NCBI GenBank assembly: GCA_036258795.1
Contig: DATACZ010000120.1
Coordinates: forward strand, 1 to 14,117
Direction of reading: 5' to 3'
DNA from: DATACZ01 sp036258795
Lineage (GTDB): Bacteria; Actinomycetota; CADDZG01; JAHWKV01
DNA: 14,117 nt
A program made the translations under genes and the position numbers. Each line of letters starts with the position of its first letter. Positions within the stretch are counted from its first letter, which is position 1. Positions 1 through 7,988 of this stretch are shown here, in pieces. Below the pieces are notes generated by a model. The model saw only the letters and a list, made by a program, of their open reading frames with translations, was not told the origin of the DNA and ran no database searches.

Positions 1-2
1 TG

Positions 3-779
3 ATGGGGGCATTCAACATCCTCGCGGCCTGCACCTTCGTTGCCTTTTCCAGGCGCCTGGACCGGATCCAGACCCTTCTCCTGGCGGGAGTGGCGCTATT
101 TCCGCTGCTGCTGGGTGGGATCGCAGCGGCGGGAGTGATTCATTTTCCGGGAGAGGAGCACGGGAAAGAGGCGGCCTCCGAGGCTACGGTGGAGATTGCC
201 GCCCAAGCCCTCGTGTTTGACAAGAAGGACCTGACCATTCCAGCCGACACCGAATTCAAACTTGTGATGGACAACAAGGAAGCTGTCCCCCACAACGTGG
301 CCATCCTGAAGAGCCAGGGCTCGTCGGAGGTGCTCTTCCGTGAGGCGCCGGTTCCGGGACCAAGAAAACAAACATGGACTGTCAAGCCGATCCCTGCGGG
401 CGAGTACTTCTTTCAGTGCGACGTTCACCCCAATATGAACGGCAAGGTCACGGCCGCCGAAGGAGCGGGAGGCGGTGGGGAGGCCAAGGGCGAAGGCTCA
501 GGCGAAGTGGCTATTGCCGCCCAAGCCCTCGCGTTCGACAAGAAGGATCTGGCCATCCCTGCCGACAAGGAATTCAAGCTGGCGATGGACAACAAGGAAC
601 CGGTTCCCCACAACGTGGCCATCTTGAAGAGCCAGGGATCACCGGAGGTTCTCTTCCGCGAGGCGCCGGTTCCGGGGCCAAAGAAACAAACCTGGACTGT
701 CAAGCCGATCCCTGCCGGGGAGTACTACTTTCAGTGCGACGTTCACCCCAATATGAACGGCAAGGTCACCGCTTCCTAG
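3..779 (+). CDS. Membrane-anchored tandem cupredoxin (two type-1 copper domains), possibly 5'-partial
   Basis: The protein is probably anchored in the membrane and carries two copper domains on the outer face, acting as an electron carrier or copper protein near a respiratory oxidase. Residues 1-46 hold one or two hydrophobic stretches (about 4-15 and 24-46). Domain 1 covers about 63-150 and domain 2 about 169-257, joined by a Gly/Glu-rich linker (151-168). Each domain has a complete type-1 copper ligand set: His97, Cys139, His142, Met145 in the first and His203, Cys245, His248, Met251 in the second. The C-x2-H-x2-M spacing and single cysteine exclude a binuclear CuA site. The domains are about 90% identical (9 differences in 89 residues). 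The heme A/O synthase gene starts 16 bases downstream. The first bases read TGATG, which would suit a stop/start overlap with an upstream gene, but the frame is open to the window edge, so the true start may lie outside. The exact partner is unknown. Confidence 0.85.
   Translation: MGAFNILAACTFVAFSRRLDRIQTLLLAGVALFPLLLGGIAAAGVIHFPGEEHGKEAASEATVEIAAQALVFDKKDLTIPADTEFKLVMDNKEAVPHNVAILKSQGSSEVLFREAPVPGPRKQTWTVKPIPAGEYFFQCDVHPNMNGKVTAAEGAGGGGEAKGEGSGEVAIAAQALAFDKKDLAIPADKEFKLAMDNKEPVPHNVAILKSQGSPEVLFREAPVPGPKKQTWTVKPIPAGEYYFQCDVHPNMNGKVTAS
189..773 (+). repeat. In-frame tandem duplication, 318-base period
   Basis: Bases 189-455 and 507-773 encode the two cupredoxin domains and are highly similar at the DNA level, offset by exactly 318 bases (106 codons). 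Whole stretches recur almost unchanged, for example around the histidine ligand (bases 288-320 and 606-638) and around the Cys-His-Met motif (bases 415-455 and 733-773). The near-identity suggests a recent duplication or ongoing gene conversion. Confidence 0.9.
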
Positions 780-795
780 CTTCCTTTTCTTACGA

Positions 796-2805
796 ATGAA
801 CCGATTCGCCAAGCTTGCCTGGTTTACCACCTTCATGACGCTCGTCTTGGTCGTGGTGGGGGCCCTTGTGCGGGCGACGGGATCCGGCCTCGGATGTCCG
901 GACTGGCCGCGCTGCTATGGAAGTTGGATCCCGCCGATGCGGGCGGCCTCCATCATCGAGTACTCGCACCGGTTGACCGCGTCGGTGGTTGGGGCTCTGG
1001 TCCTGTATCTGGCCATCGTGGCGTGGCTGAGACACCGGTCGATGGCGGCAGTTTTCTGGCCCGCCTTTGGGGCGCTCGTGACCGTTATCGTTCAGGCCGG
1101 CATCGGCCGCCAGGTGGTGCTGGGTGAGCTTCCGAGGAACCTCGTTGTGCTTCACTTTTCCATCTCACTGGCTCTCCTCGGGCTGCTTACGCTCGCTTCA
1201 GCCAACGCTTCCCAGCCGCGAGGGGGTCGTTTCGACGCAGTGGCGGGCCACTGCTTGGTAGCGACCACCGTGGCCGTTGTGACTCTTCTTGCTGGTGCCT
1301 TCGTGGTCCAGTGGGGGGCAGGCTCAGCCTTCCCTGATTGGCCCCTGATGAACGGTTCGGTTGCACCGCCCGAAGGGGGGCTTCAGCTGCTTCACTACTT
1401 CCACCGCGCGTTGGCGGCGGTGCTCGGGCTGACCTTGGGGCATCTTGCCATTCGCGTCACCCGCCGGCGCCTCCGGGACCGAGCACTAGTGATCCTGGCC
1501 CACGGCGCCTTCTCCCTGTGGCTTGCTCAGGTTCTCCTAGGGGGGGCCAACGTCCTGACGCGCTCGGCCCCCTGGACGGTGGTTGCTCACGTCTCGTTCG
1601 GCGCTCTGCTGTGGGTCAGCCTCGTGACCATAAGCGTCATCGCCTACCGGCGGGCAGGCCCAGCGCCTTCCAAGGAAGACGCAGGCGAGCTGCCGGAGCG
1701 AGTGCCCGCGGGAGCAGGAGGCAGGATCAAGGCTTACTTCATGCTCACCAAGCCCCGGATCATCGAGTTGCTCCTCATCACCACGGTGCCGGCGATGATT
1801 GCGGCTGAAGGAGGATGGCCCTCCATTTGGTTGATGTTCGCCACACTGGTGGGAGGATCTCTCGCGGCGGGATCGGCCAACGCCATCAACTGCTACCTCG
1901 ACCGCGATATCGATGAGAAGATGAAACGGACTTCGACCCGGCCTCTTCCGTCCCATCAAGTCAAGCCTGCGAACGCCCTTCGCTTCGGTATCGTGCTCGG
2001 TTTAGGGAGTCTTGCTTGGCTTACCTGGACGGTGAATCGGGCGGCGGCCGCCCTTGCGGGGGCCGCCATCTTGTTCTACGTGTTCGTTTACACGATGGCA
2101 TTGAAGCGCTCCACGCCGTCGAACATCGTGATCGGTGGGGCGGCAGGAGCTGCGCCGGTATTGGTGGGATGGGCGGCAGTAACCGGAGGGGTCGGCCGCT
2201 TCGCCTGGGTCCTGTTTGCGATCATCTTCTACTGGACCCCACCCCACTTTTGGGCGCTTGCTCTTCGTTACTCCGATGAGTATGCCGCGGCCAAGGTTCC
2301 CATGCTCCCAGTGGTCCAAGGGGTCAAGGAGACCACGCGCCAGATCTTCCTTTACTCCGTCGTGCTGTTTGCCGTCAGCCTCCTGGCCTATCCGGTGGGT
2401 GGGCTGGGCGTCCTTTACCTGGCGTCCGCGCTGCTCCTGGGAGCCGTTTTCATCGGATACTCTCTGCGCCTTCGCTCCCGGCAGGATCCTCGAACGGCGA
2501 TGGGCATGTTCAGATACTCGATCAGCTACCTGGTGCTGTTATTTGTCGCCCTGGCGATGGACCGCCTGATCGATGCTCCAGGACTGGCGGTCCTGGACGG
2601 GTGGGTGCTGGACGTCGCCGCGGGACTCTTTGTTCTGTTCGAGGGCGCCATCCTGATCAGCGTGCTGAGGTACCGCGACCGCTCTGAGCCTCCGGCCAGG
2701 CGCCGGCTGGTGGCAGTCGAGCTTGCGTGGACCGTGCTGCCGCTGCTCATGGTAGGTGCTCTATTTCTCCTGTCGTGGCAGCCGGCAGCTCTTGCCGCCC
2801 CCTAG
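796..2805 (+). CDS. ctaAB: Fused heme A synthase - heme O synthase (CtaA-CtaB) with CoxII-like C-terminal hairpin
   Basis: This polytopic membrane protein should make heme A for an aa3/caa3-type oxidase: the CtaB half adds farnesyl to heme B giving heme O, and the CtaA half oxidises heme O to heme A. Residues 1-285 are CtaA: GALVRATGSG at 22-31, the cysteine pair Cys34/Cys40, catalytic-type Glu55, and candidate heme ligands His58, His120, His203 and His265. A polar linker (286-310) leads to CtaB (about 311-590), with the prenyltransferase motif Asn365-Asp369-Asp373, the TPPHFWALAL signature at 481-490, and a second acidic motif near Asp494. Residues 604-661 form an extra two-helix hairpin ending in ELAWTVLPLL (642-651), resembling the membrane domain of cytochrome c oxidase subunit II. 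CtaA-CtaB fusions are known (for example in Thermus); the tail is unusual. I see no clear Shine-Dalgarno before the ATG, so translation may be coupled to the upstream gene. Family assignment of both enzyme halves is firm. Confidence 0.93.
   Translation: MNRFAKLAWFTTFMTLVLVVVGALVRATGSGLGCPDWPRCYGSWIPPMRAASIIEYSHRLTASVVGALVLYLAIVAWLRHRSMAAVFWPAFGALVTVIVQAGIGRQVVLGELPRNLVVLHFSISLALLGLLTLASANASQPRGGRFDAVAGHCLVATTVAVVTLLAGAFVVQWGAGSAFPDWPLMNGSVAPPEGGLQLLHYFHRALAAVLGLTLGHLAIRVTRRRLRDRALVILAHGAFSLWLAQVLLGGANVLTRSAPWTVVAHVSFGALLWVSLVTISVIAYRRAGPAPSKEDAGELPERVPAGAGGRIKAYFMLTKPRIIELLLITTVPAMIAAEGGWPSIWLMFATLVGGSLAAGSANAINCYLDRDIDEKMKRTSTRPLPSHQVKPANALRFGIVLGLGSLAWLTWTVNRAAAALAGAAILFYVFVYTMALKRSTPSNIVIGGAAGAAPVLVGWAAVTGGVGRFAWVLFAIIFYWTPPHFWALALRYSDEYAAAKVPMLPVVQGVKETTRQIFLYSVVLFAVSLLAYPVGGLGVLYLASALLLGAVFIGYSLRLRSRQDPRTAMGMFRYSISYLVLLFVALAMDRLIDAPGLAVLDGWVLDVAAGLFVLFEGAILISVLRYRDRSEPPARRRLVAVELAWTVLPLLMVGALFLLSWQPAALAAP
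2605..2802 (+). other. CoxII transmembrane-hairpin-like tail of the CtaAB fusion
   Basis: Codons 604-669 of the fusion lie beyond the normal end of CtaB. They predict a helix (about 604-624), a basic loop (625-640) and a second helix (641-661) with Glu-x2-Trp-Thr-x-Leu-Pro, the pattern typical of the second helix of oxidase subunit II. No CuA domain follows; the protein ends eight residues after the helix. Homology to subunit II is inferred from the motif and the two-helix arrangement only. Confidence 0.6.
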
Positions 2806-2812
2806 GAACGCT

Positions 2813-4198
2813 TTGACGATCCACCCGGACCTTCTCTCGGTTGTTGGCCACACCCCTCTGGTAGCACTCGACCGCATCGGCCGGGGTTTGAGCGGCCGCT
2901 TGGTGGCCAAGCTGGAGATGCTCAACCCGGGAGGATCAGTCAAGGACCGCATCGCCGAGGCGATGGTCGCGGCGGCCGAGAGCTCGGGAGATCTGCGTCC
3001 GGGAGGGGTAATCGTAGAGCCGACCAGTGGCAATACCGGAGTTGGCCTGGCCATCGCCGCATCCAGGCGAGGGTACCGGTGCATCTTCGTGATGCCCGAC
3101 AAGATGAGCCAGGAGAAGATCAACCTGCTGAGGGCTTACGGAGCTGAGGTGATCGTCTGTCCAACCGACGTACCGCCGGAGTCTCCCAGGTCCTACTACA
3201 GCGTGGCCCGGCGGGTAACCGAGGAGGTCCCGGGAGCCTTTACACCCAACCAGTACTACAACCCTGCCAACCCAGCGGCGCACTACCGCACCACCGGGCC
3301 CGAGATCTGGAGCCAGACTGAGGGCCGCGTGGTGGCCTTCGTGGCTGGCGTGGGCACGGGTGGCACCATAACCGGAGCCGGCCGGTATCTAAAGGAGATG
3401 AATCCCGGCGTTCTGGTCGTAGGCGCGGACCCGGAGGGCTCGATCTACACCTGTCCGGGTGAGGTCCACCCGTACCTAACTGAGGGAATCGGTGAGGATT
3501 TCTGGCCGGAGACCCTAGATCCTGGCATCGTGGATAGGTGGGAGCGGGTCAGCGACCGCGAGGCATTCCAGATGGCCCGGCGGGTGACTAACGAGGAGGG
3601 AATACTGGTGGGAGGCTCTGGTGGCACCGCGGTGGTGGCGGCGATGCGGGTGGCCGCGGAGCTCCCCGCCGGCGCTCTGGTGGTTGTTCTGATTCCCGAC
3701 GGCGGCCGCTCATACCTCAGCAAGATCTACAGCGATACCTGGATGGCTCAGCACGGCTTCCTCGATCGGGAACCGGCCAGGGCCACCGTCCGGGACGTGG
3801 TCAGGAGCAAGGGATCCTCGATCCCGAGCCTCGTCCACGTACACCCCGACGAGCGTGTGGGCACCGCCATCGAAGTGATGAAGGAATACGGAGTCTCTCA
3901 GCTCCCGGTGATTCTGAAGGAGGATCCCGACGCGCCCGGTGACCTGGTGGGGTCGATTAGGGAGCGGGACCTCCTCGAGGTGGTGATCCGTAATCCCGGT
4001 GCGTTCGAGCGCCAGATTGCCGAGGTGATGCAGGCGCCAATGCCGCTGGCGGACTCCCGAGAAGACGTGGAATCCCTGCTCTTTAACTTTGGTCTGGGGG
4101 CACCGGCGGTCGTCGTGGTGGACGACGGCCGCCCTGTAGGAGTGGTCACCAGGTCTGATGTGCTGAGCTTCCTGGCCAGCCAGCGGAGCGACCGGTGA
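2813..4198 (+). CDS. cbs: Cystathionine beta-synthase with C-terminal CBS-domain pair
   Basis: This PLP enzyme condenses serine (or an activated serine) with homocysteine to give cystathionine, the first step of reverse transsulfuration. Numbered from the TTG at 2813 it has 461 residues, close to the usual bacterial length. The fold-type II core has the PLP lysine Lys44 in PGGSVKDRI, the substrate loop SGNTG (72-76), the phosphate-binding GTGGT (181-185) and PDGG near 305. Two CBS domains (about 326-393 and 402-455) form a regulatory Bateman module. The TTG is preferred over the upstream ATG at 2756 because AGGA (2804-2807) lies five bases before it and homology begins just after it; the ATG would overlap ctaAB by 50 bases. 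The AGGA overlaps the ctaAB stop, so translation is probably coupled. No N-terminal heme-binding extension as in the animal enzyme is visible. O-acetylserine sulfhydrylase is the alternative, but the CBS pair argues against it. Confidence 0.93.
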   Translation: MTIHPDLLSVVGHTPLVALDRIGRGLSGRLVAKLEMLNPGGSVKDRIAEAMVAAAESSGDLRPGGVIVEPTSGNTGVGLAIAASRRGYRCIFVMPDKMSQEKINLLRAYGAEVIVCPTDVPPESPRSYYSVARRVTEEVPGAFTPNQYYNPANPAAHYRTTGPEIWSQTEGRVVAFVAGVGTGGTITGAGRYLKEMNPGVLVVGADPEGSIYTCPGEVHPYLTEGIGEDFWPETLDPGIVDRWERVSDREAFQMARRVTNEEGILVGGSGGTAVVAAMRVAAELPAGALVVVLIPDGGRSYLSKIYSDTWMAQHGFLDREPARATVRDVVRSKGSSIPSLVHVHPDERVGTAIEVMKEYGVSQLPVILKEDPDAPGDLVGSIRERDLLEVVIRNPGAFERQIAEVMQAPMPLADSREDVESLLFNFGLGAPAVVVVDDGRPVGVVTRSDVLSFLASQRSDR

Positions 4199-5319
4199 GG
4201 TTCAACACCCGGGCAATCCACGCCGGGCAGGATCCGGACCCCTCCACGGGGGCGGCCGTGGTACCCGTATACCAGACCTCCACGTACGTTCACTCCGAGG
4301 TGGGCAAGCACAAGGGCTACGAATACTCCCGAACCGCTAACCCCACTCGCACCGCCCTCGAGACCTGCCTTGCTTCTCTGGAAGAAGCAGACTTTGGCGC
4401 CGCCTTTGGCTCTGGGATGGCGGCCGAGGACGCGGTCCTTAGGTTGCTTGGCAGCGGCGACCATGTGGTGCTCGGAGACGACGTATACGGCGGCACCAGA
4501 CGGCTCTTCGACCGGGTGCTGACCCGCTTCGGGCTTGAGTTCAGCTCCGTCGACACCACGTCGGCCGACGAGGTCAAGGCGGCCATTCGGCCTAACACGA
4601 GGATGGTGTGGCTCGAGACCCCGACCAACCCTTACCTGCGCATTACCGACATTGCGCTGGTGAGCGAAGTTGCCCACGAGGCTGGGGCGCTGGTAGTCGT
4701 GGACAACACCTTTGCCACACCGGTCCTTCAAAGGCCTCTGTCGTTGGGTGCCGACATCGTGGTCCACTCGACCACAAAGTATCTGGGCGGGCACTCCGAC
4801 GTGGTAGGAGGAGCGGTCTGCACCTCCAACCTCGAGCTCGCCGATCAGATCAAGTTTCTTCAGAATGCCGTCGGCGGGATCCCCGGACCTTTCGACTCCT
4901 GGCTCGTTCTCAGGGGGATCAAGACTCTCGGGCTGCGTATGGCCAGGCACTGCGAAAACGCTGGGCGGCTTGCCGAGTTTCTGACGGGGCATCCAAAGGT
5001 CGATAAGGTCTGGTACCCGGGACTTGCACGCCACCCCGGTTACGAGGTTGCCCGGCGCCAGATGGACGGATTCGGCGGAATGATCGCCTTTGAGGCATTC
5101 GGCCGGGAGGAGGCCCTCAGGATCGCCTCGAGGACCAAGCTCTTCTTTCTTGCGGAGTCCCTTGGCGGAGTGGAGTCACTTATCGAGCACCCTGCCGCGA
5201 TGACCCACGCCAGCGTCGCCGAGACTCCCTACGCGGTCTCGGACAGCCTTGTGCGTCTGTCGGTGGGCATCGAAGACATCGAGGACTTGATCGGGGACAT
5301 GGAGTCGGCTCTTGGCTAG
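4195..5319 (+). CDS. Cystathionine gamma-lyase / gamma-synthase family PLP enzyme
   Basis: A Cys/Met-metabolism PLP enzyme (fold type I) of 374 residues, normal for the family. It probably cleaves the cystathionine made by the upstream enzyme to cysteine, 2-oxobutyrate and ammonia; gamma-synthase activity cannot be excluded from sequence. The PLP lysine is Lys195 in HSTTKYLGGH. Tyr44 and Arg46 (YEYSRTANPT) are the usual phosphate contacts from the neighbouring subunit, and SLGGVESLIEHP near the C-terminus is the conserved substrate-binding stretch. The GTG start overlaps the cbs stop as GTGA, a classic coupling arrangement, so the two are made together. Only 19 bases separate its stop from the convergent MFS gene, and I see no clear terminator there. 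I leave the symbol blank because the metB/cgl distinction is not reliable by eye. Confidence 0.92.
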   Translation: MRFNTRAIHAGQDPDPSTGAAVVPVYQTSTYVHSEVGKHKGYEYSRTANPTRTALETCLASLEEADFGAAFGSGMAAEDAVLRLLGSGDHVVLGDDVYGGTRRLFDRVLTRFGLEFSSVDTTSADEVKAAIRPNTRMVWLETPTNPYLRITDIALVSEVAHEAGALVVVDNTFATPVLQRPLSLGADIVVHSTTKYLGGHSDVVGGAVCTSNLELADQIKFLQNAVGGIPGPFDSWLVLRGIKTLGLRMARHCENAGRLAEFLTGHPKVDKVWYPGLARHPGYEVARRQMDGFGGMIAFEAFGREEALRIASRTKLFFLAESLGGVESLIEHPAAMTHASVAETPYAVSDSLVRLSVGIEDIEDLIGDMESALG

Positions 5320-5338
5320 CGCCGTTGGGGTGCGGGCC

Positions 5339-6598
5339 CTAAGCACTCTCCTCTGCCAGCGCCCGAGCCGACTCCGGCGACCGTTTCCATAGGCGGCGCG
5401 TTGCCGTGAGCCAGACGACGGCATATGCCAGCTCCACCGCTGCCAGTCCCGTCATGACGGTCCGAGGATCCAGCACATCGGCAAGACGCCCGGCCAAAAG
5501 GGAGCTAACGGAGATGGTGAGGCTGACCAAACCCAGGTCGAGAGCGAGGATACGGCCCCTGATGTAGTCGGGCGTGAGGCGCTGCAGCCCGTAGCTGGAG
5601 AGAACCCACTGGGCTCCTCCTCCCAGGTGGGCAACGGCTGCAAAGACGGCGGCCAACCACAGGGTTGGCATGCCTGCAACGAGCAGATAGACGCCTCCAT
5701 AAACCGCCATGGCAGATCCGAGCGCCAGGAAGAGCCTCCTCTCGTTCCTGCCGACGTAGGCGGCCGCCCCAAAGGGGCCCAGCAGGGCCCCCAGACCCCT
5801 TGCAGCGAAGAGAATCCCGATCCCGGCGTCGGTGGACCGGAACACGTCCGTAGCAAGCACCGGAAGCAAAGCGATGACCCCGACGCCCAGCCCGAACCCG
5901 CCTTTGGTGGCAAGCAGGGCAATCAGGCGCCGATCCGATCTTGCGTAGGCGAACCCTTCAGTGATGTCTCGCAGAGGGTGCGGCTTCGCCGTGGCCGGCT
6001 GGCTTATCGAGAACCGGGCGTTCATCCTGACGATGAGAAAAGCGGACAGAGCGAAGGATCCCGCGTTGAGAAGGAATGCGGTATCCCGCCCCAGAGAGCT
6101 TGCCACCCAGCCTCCAAGGGCGGCGCCAACGGCCAGCATCGTCCCCCACGACGCCGACATCAAGGTGTTGGCAAGTGCCAGCTCCTCCGGCTTCACCAGG
6201 TTGGGAAGGCTGGCCCCCGAGGCAGGTTGGAAGAATGCGCTGAAGGCGGAAATGCCCGCCATGCACAAGATTCCGATCCAGACGTTCTCGTCGGACCGTA
6301 CCAGCAGCATTCCGAGCGCCAGCAAAACCCTTGCCACGTCCGAGACGATCATGAGGACCTTGCGGTTGAAGCGGTCGGCGACCGGCCCGGAGACGGTGGC
6401 AAACAGGAACTGGGGCAGGATGCCTGCGGCAAGAACCAACCCCGAATTGAGAGCCGAGTCCGTCAACTCAAGAACCAGCCCGAGCAGGGCGACCTGGTTG
6501 AACCAGTCACCGCCCAGGGAGATTAGGTGGGCCAGCCACAAACGCCTGAAGTTGGGGTTGTGGGCGACCAGGTCTCTGATGATGGCTAGCTGCGCCAT
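5339..6598 (-). CDS. MFS transporter, MFS_3/DHA3-like exporter type
   Basis: A major facilitator superfamily permease of 419 residues with about twelve predicted membrane helices. GDWFNQVAL (30-38) in the first helix and the loop motif GPVADRFNRK (71-80) match motif A of the exporter-like MFS_3/DHA3 group that includes EntS-type siderophore exporters and macrolide efflux proteins. No substrate can be assigned. It starts with ATG but has no obvious Shine-Dalgarno. It lies 59 bases downstream of the second MFS gene in the same direction, so it could be the last gene of that transcription unit or have its own promoter in that gap. It converges with the cystathionine lyase gene. Confidence 0.88.
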   Translation of the reverse strand: MAQLAIIRDLVAHNPNFRRLWLAHLISLGGDWFNQVALLGLVLELTDSALNSGLVLAAGILPQFLFATVSGPVADRFNRKVLMIVSDVARVLLALGMLLVRSDENVWIGILCMAGISAFSAFFQPASGASLPNLVKPEELALANTLMSASWGTMLAVGAALGGWVASSLGRDTAFLLNAGSFALSAFLIVRMNARFSISQPATAKPHPLRDITEGFAYARSDRRLIALLATKGGFGLGVGVIALLPVLATDVFRSTDAGIGILFAARGLGALLGPFGAAAYVGRNERRLFLALGSAMAVYGGVYLLVAGMPTLWLAAVFAAVAHLGGGAQWVLSSYGLQRLTPDYIRGRILALDLGLVSLTISVSSLLAGRLADVLDPRTVMTGLAAVELAYAVVWLTATRRLWKRSPESARALAEESA

Positions 6599-6657
6599 TC
6601 ACGCATCGTAAGAGATCTAGGCTACTAAGCTGCTCCCCGGGCCCTTTGCCGGCACCG

Positions 6658-7977
6658 CTAAGGGGTGTCCAAGGCCGCAGTGATGCTCTCCAGCTCCCTG
6701 CCGGCGGTCTCTGGGAGGGACATGAGCAGCAACAGGGCCGGAATGTTTGCCAGGATGGCCACGCAGACGCTGTCTCCGAGATCGCCGAATACCGGCCAGC
6801 CGGGGAGCCTCTCCGCAACCCTCGGGTCGGCCAGGATGCCGACCGTCACCGGTCCGATGATTCCTCCGACCGTCCCGAAGACCGACCGGACGACCCCTAC
6901 GGCGGTCGCCCTGATGGAGGTCGGGAACAGCTCCGACGCAACCGCTGCCAGGACGGGGTTCATCCCGAAGCCGAAGAATACGGCAAGGATCATGGCCGGA
7001 AACATCCAGGCGGCGCTGTCCAGTTGAAACACTAAGATGCCGAAGACCATACCGAACACGAGGAAGAGGGCCCCGGTTCTGCGCCGGCCATACCGGTCCT
7101 GGAGCCGCCCGGCGAGGTAGTAGCCGCTGACGCCCAACGGGTAGGCAATGCCCAGCAGGGTTGCAATCTTGCCGTCCGAGAAGCCAAGCCGAACGCCGGC
7201 GTAAAAAGGCCACCAAGTTGCCGCCGCCAGGAGCGCGAAGTGGCTGAAGAAGTAAAGGCCTCCCACCTTCAACAGGGTGCCGGGGTGTGCCAGTGCAATA
7301 ACGTGCTTGAGGCGGTCCTTCCTTGAGACTCGGGGGGTGGACAGAGCCCTCGACTCTACCCACCTGCTGGTCTCCTTCAGCTTCATACGGAGAAACCCCA
7401 CGACGACGAGCGGTATCAGACCCACCAGGTAAAGGATTCGCCAACCCTCCGGGCTTCTCCCGGCCCATAGGTTCAGCACGGCCACAATGGGCAGGCCCAA
7501 GGCCCCCAGAGCAGTCAGCGTTCCCAGGGCACGCCCCCGCCTGGCGGCGGGAAACTCCTCGGTGACGATGGTTACCGCCGTGGCGTACTCCGCAAGAAGG
7601 AAGCTGCGTGCAAAGAACTGGTAGACGACGAACGTGGGCAAGTCATTGGCGGTGGCCGTTAGGCCGGTGAACAGGGCGTAGGCAAAGGTGGTTCCGATCA
7701 ACAGGGGCCGCCGCCCGATCCGGTCCCCCAACATGGTGACCAGAAGAGCGCCGAAAGCGCCCAGGCCGACTGGGATGATTGGCCCGGTGATGCTGGCGGT
7801 CTCGTCCAAGGGGACCTCGAAGGAGCGGGCCAGGTCCTGGAGCACAACTGCGCTGATGGCGGAGTCGTAACCCTCGAAGAAGGTCGCGGTCCCCAGAACG
7901 ATCAACAGCAGGCGCAGATAGGAGGAATCCCGCGTTGCATGAGGCGAGGCCTCGGTCTTTGCGTTCAGGCTAGACAT
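6658..7977 (-). CDS. MFS transporter, sugar porter / aromatic-acid symporter-like
   Basis: A 439-residue major facilitator permease with about twelve helices and short charged tails. The first helix carries FFEGYDSAISA (33-43), the position where acid:proton symporters have a DGYD-type motif, and the first cytoplasmic loop has motif A as GDRIGRRPLL (84-93). This places it with the sugar/organic-acid (AAHS-like) branch, clearly different from the next MFS gene. Uptake of an organic acid or sugar by proton symport is the likeliest role; the substrate is unknown. Only 11 bases separate its ATG from the stop of the upstream aminotransferase gene, so the two are probably co-transcribed and the transported compound may be linked to that transaminase. 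Confidence 0.88.
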   Translation of the reverse strand: MSSLNAKTEASPHATRDSSYLRLLLIVLGTATFFEGYDSAISAVVLQDLARSFEVPLDETASITGPIIPVGLGAFGALLVTMLGDRIGRRPLLIGTTFAYALFTGLTATANDLPTFVVYQFFARSFLLAEYATAVTIVTEEFPAARRGRALGTLTALGALGLPIVAVLNLWAGRSPEGWRILYLVGLIPLVVVGFLRMKLKETSRWVESRALSTPRVSRKDRLKHVIALAHPGTLLKVGGLYFFSHFALLAAATWWPFYAGVRLGFSDGKIATLLGIAYPLGVSGYYLAGRLQDRYGRRRTGALFLVFGMVFGILVFQLDSAAWMFPAMILAVFFGFGMNPVLAAVASELFPTSIRATAVGVVRSVFGTVGGIIGPVTVGILADPRVAERLPGWPVFGDLGDSVCVAILANIPALLLLMSLPETAGRELESITAALDTP

Positions 7978-7988
7978 CGGGAGCCGGT

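Noticed and set aside
374..799. A second reading frame across the cupredoxin repeat with repeated Cys/Arg-rich sequence
   Set aside because: It is a frame-shifted shadow of the duplicated cupredoxin; the repetition is inherited from the DNA duplication.
2756..2812. Upstream ATG that would lengthen cystathionine beta-synthase by 19 residues
   Set aside because: It would overlap ctaAB by 50 bases and adds a stretch without homology. The TTG at 2813 has a well-placed AGGA.
3898..5034. A 378-codon minus-strand frame opposite cbs and the cystathionine lyase
   Set aside because: It crosses the junction of two well-supported, overlapping genes and shows no recognisable motif.
5627..6526. A 299-codon plus-strand frame opposite the first MFS gene
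   Set aside because: Its composition (Gly, Arg, Gln, Glu, Pro, His) is typical of a shadow, and the minus-strand frame is a full MFS permease.
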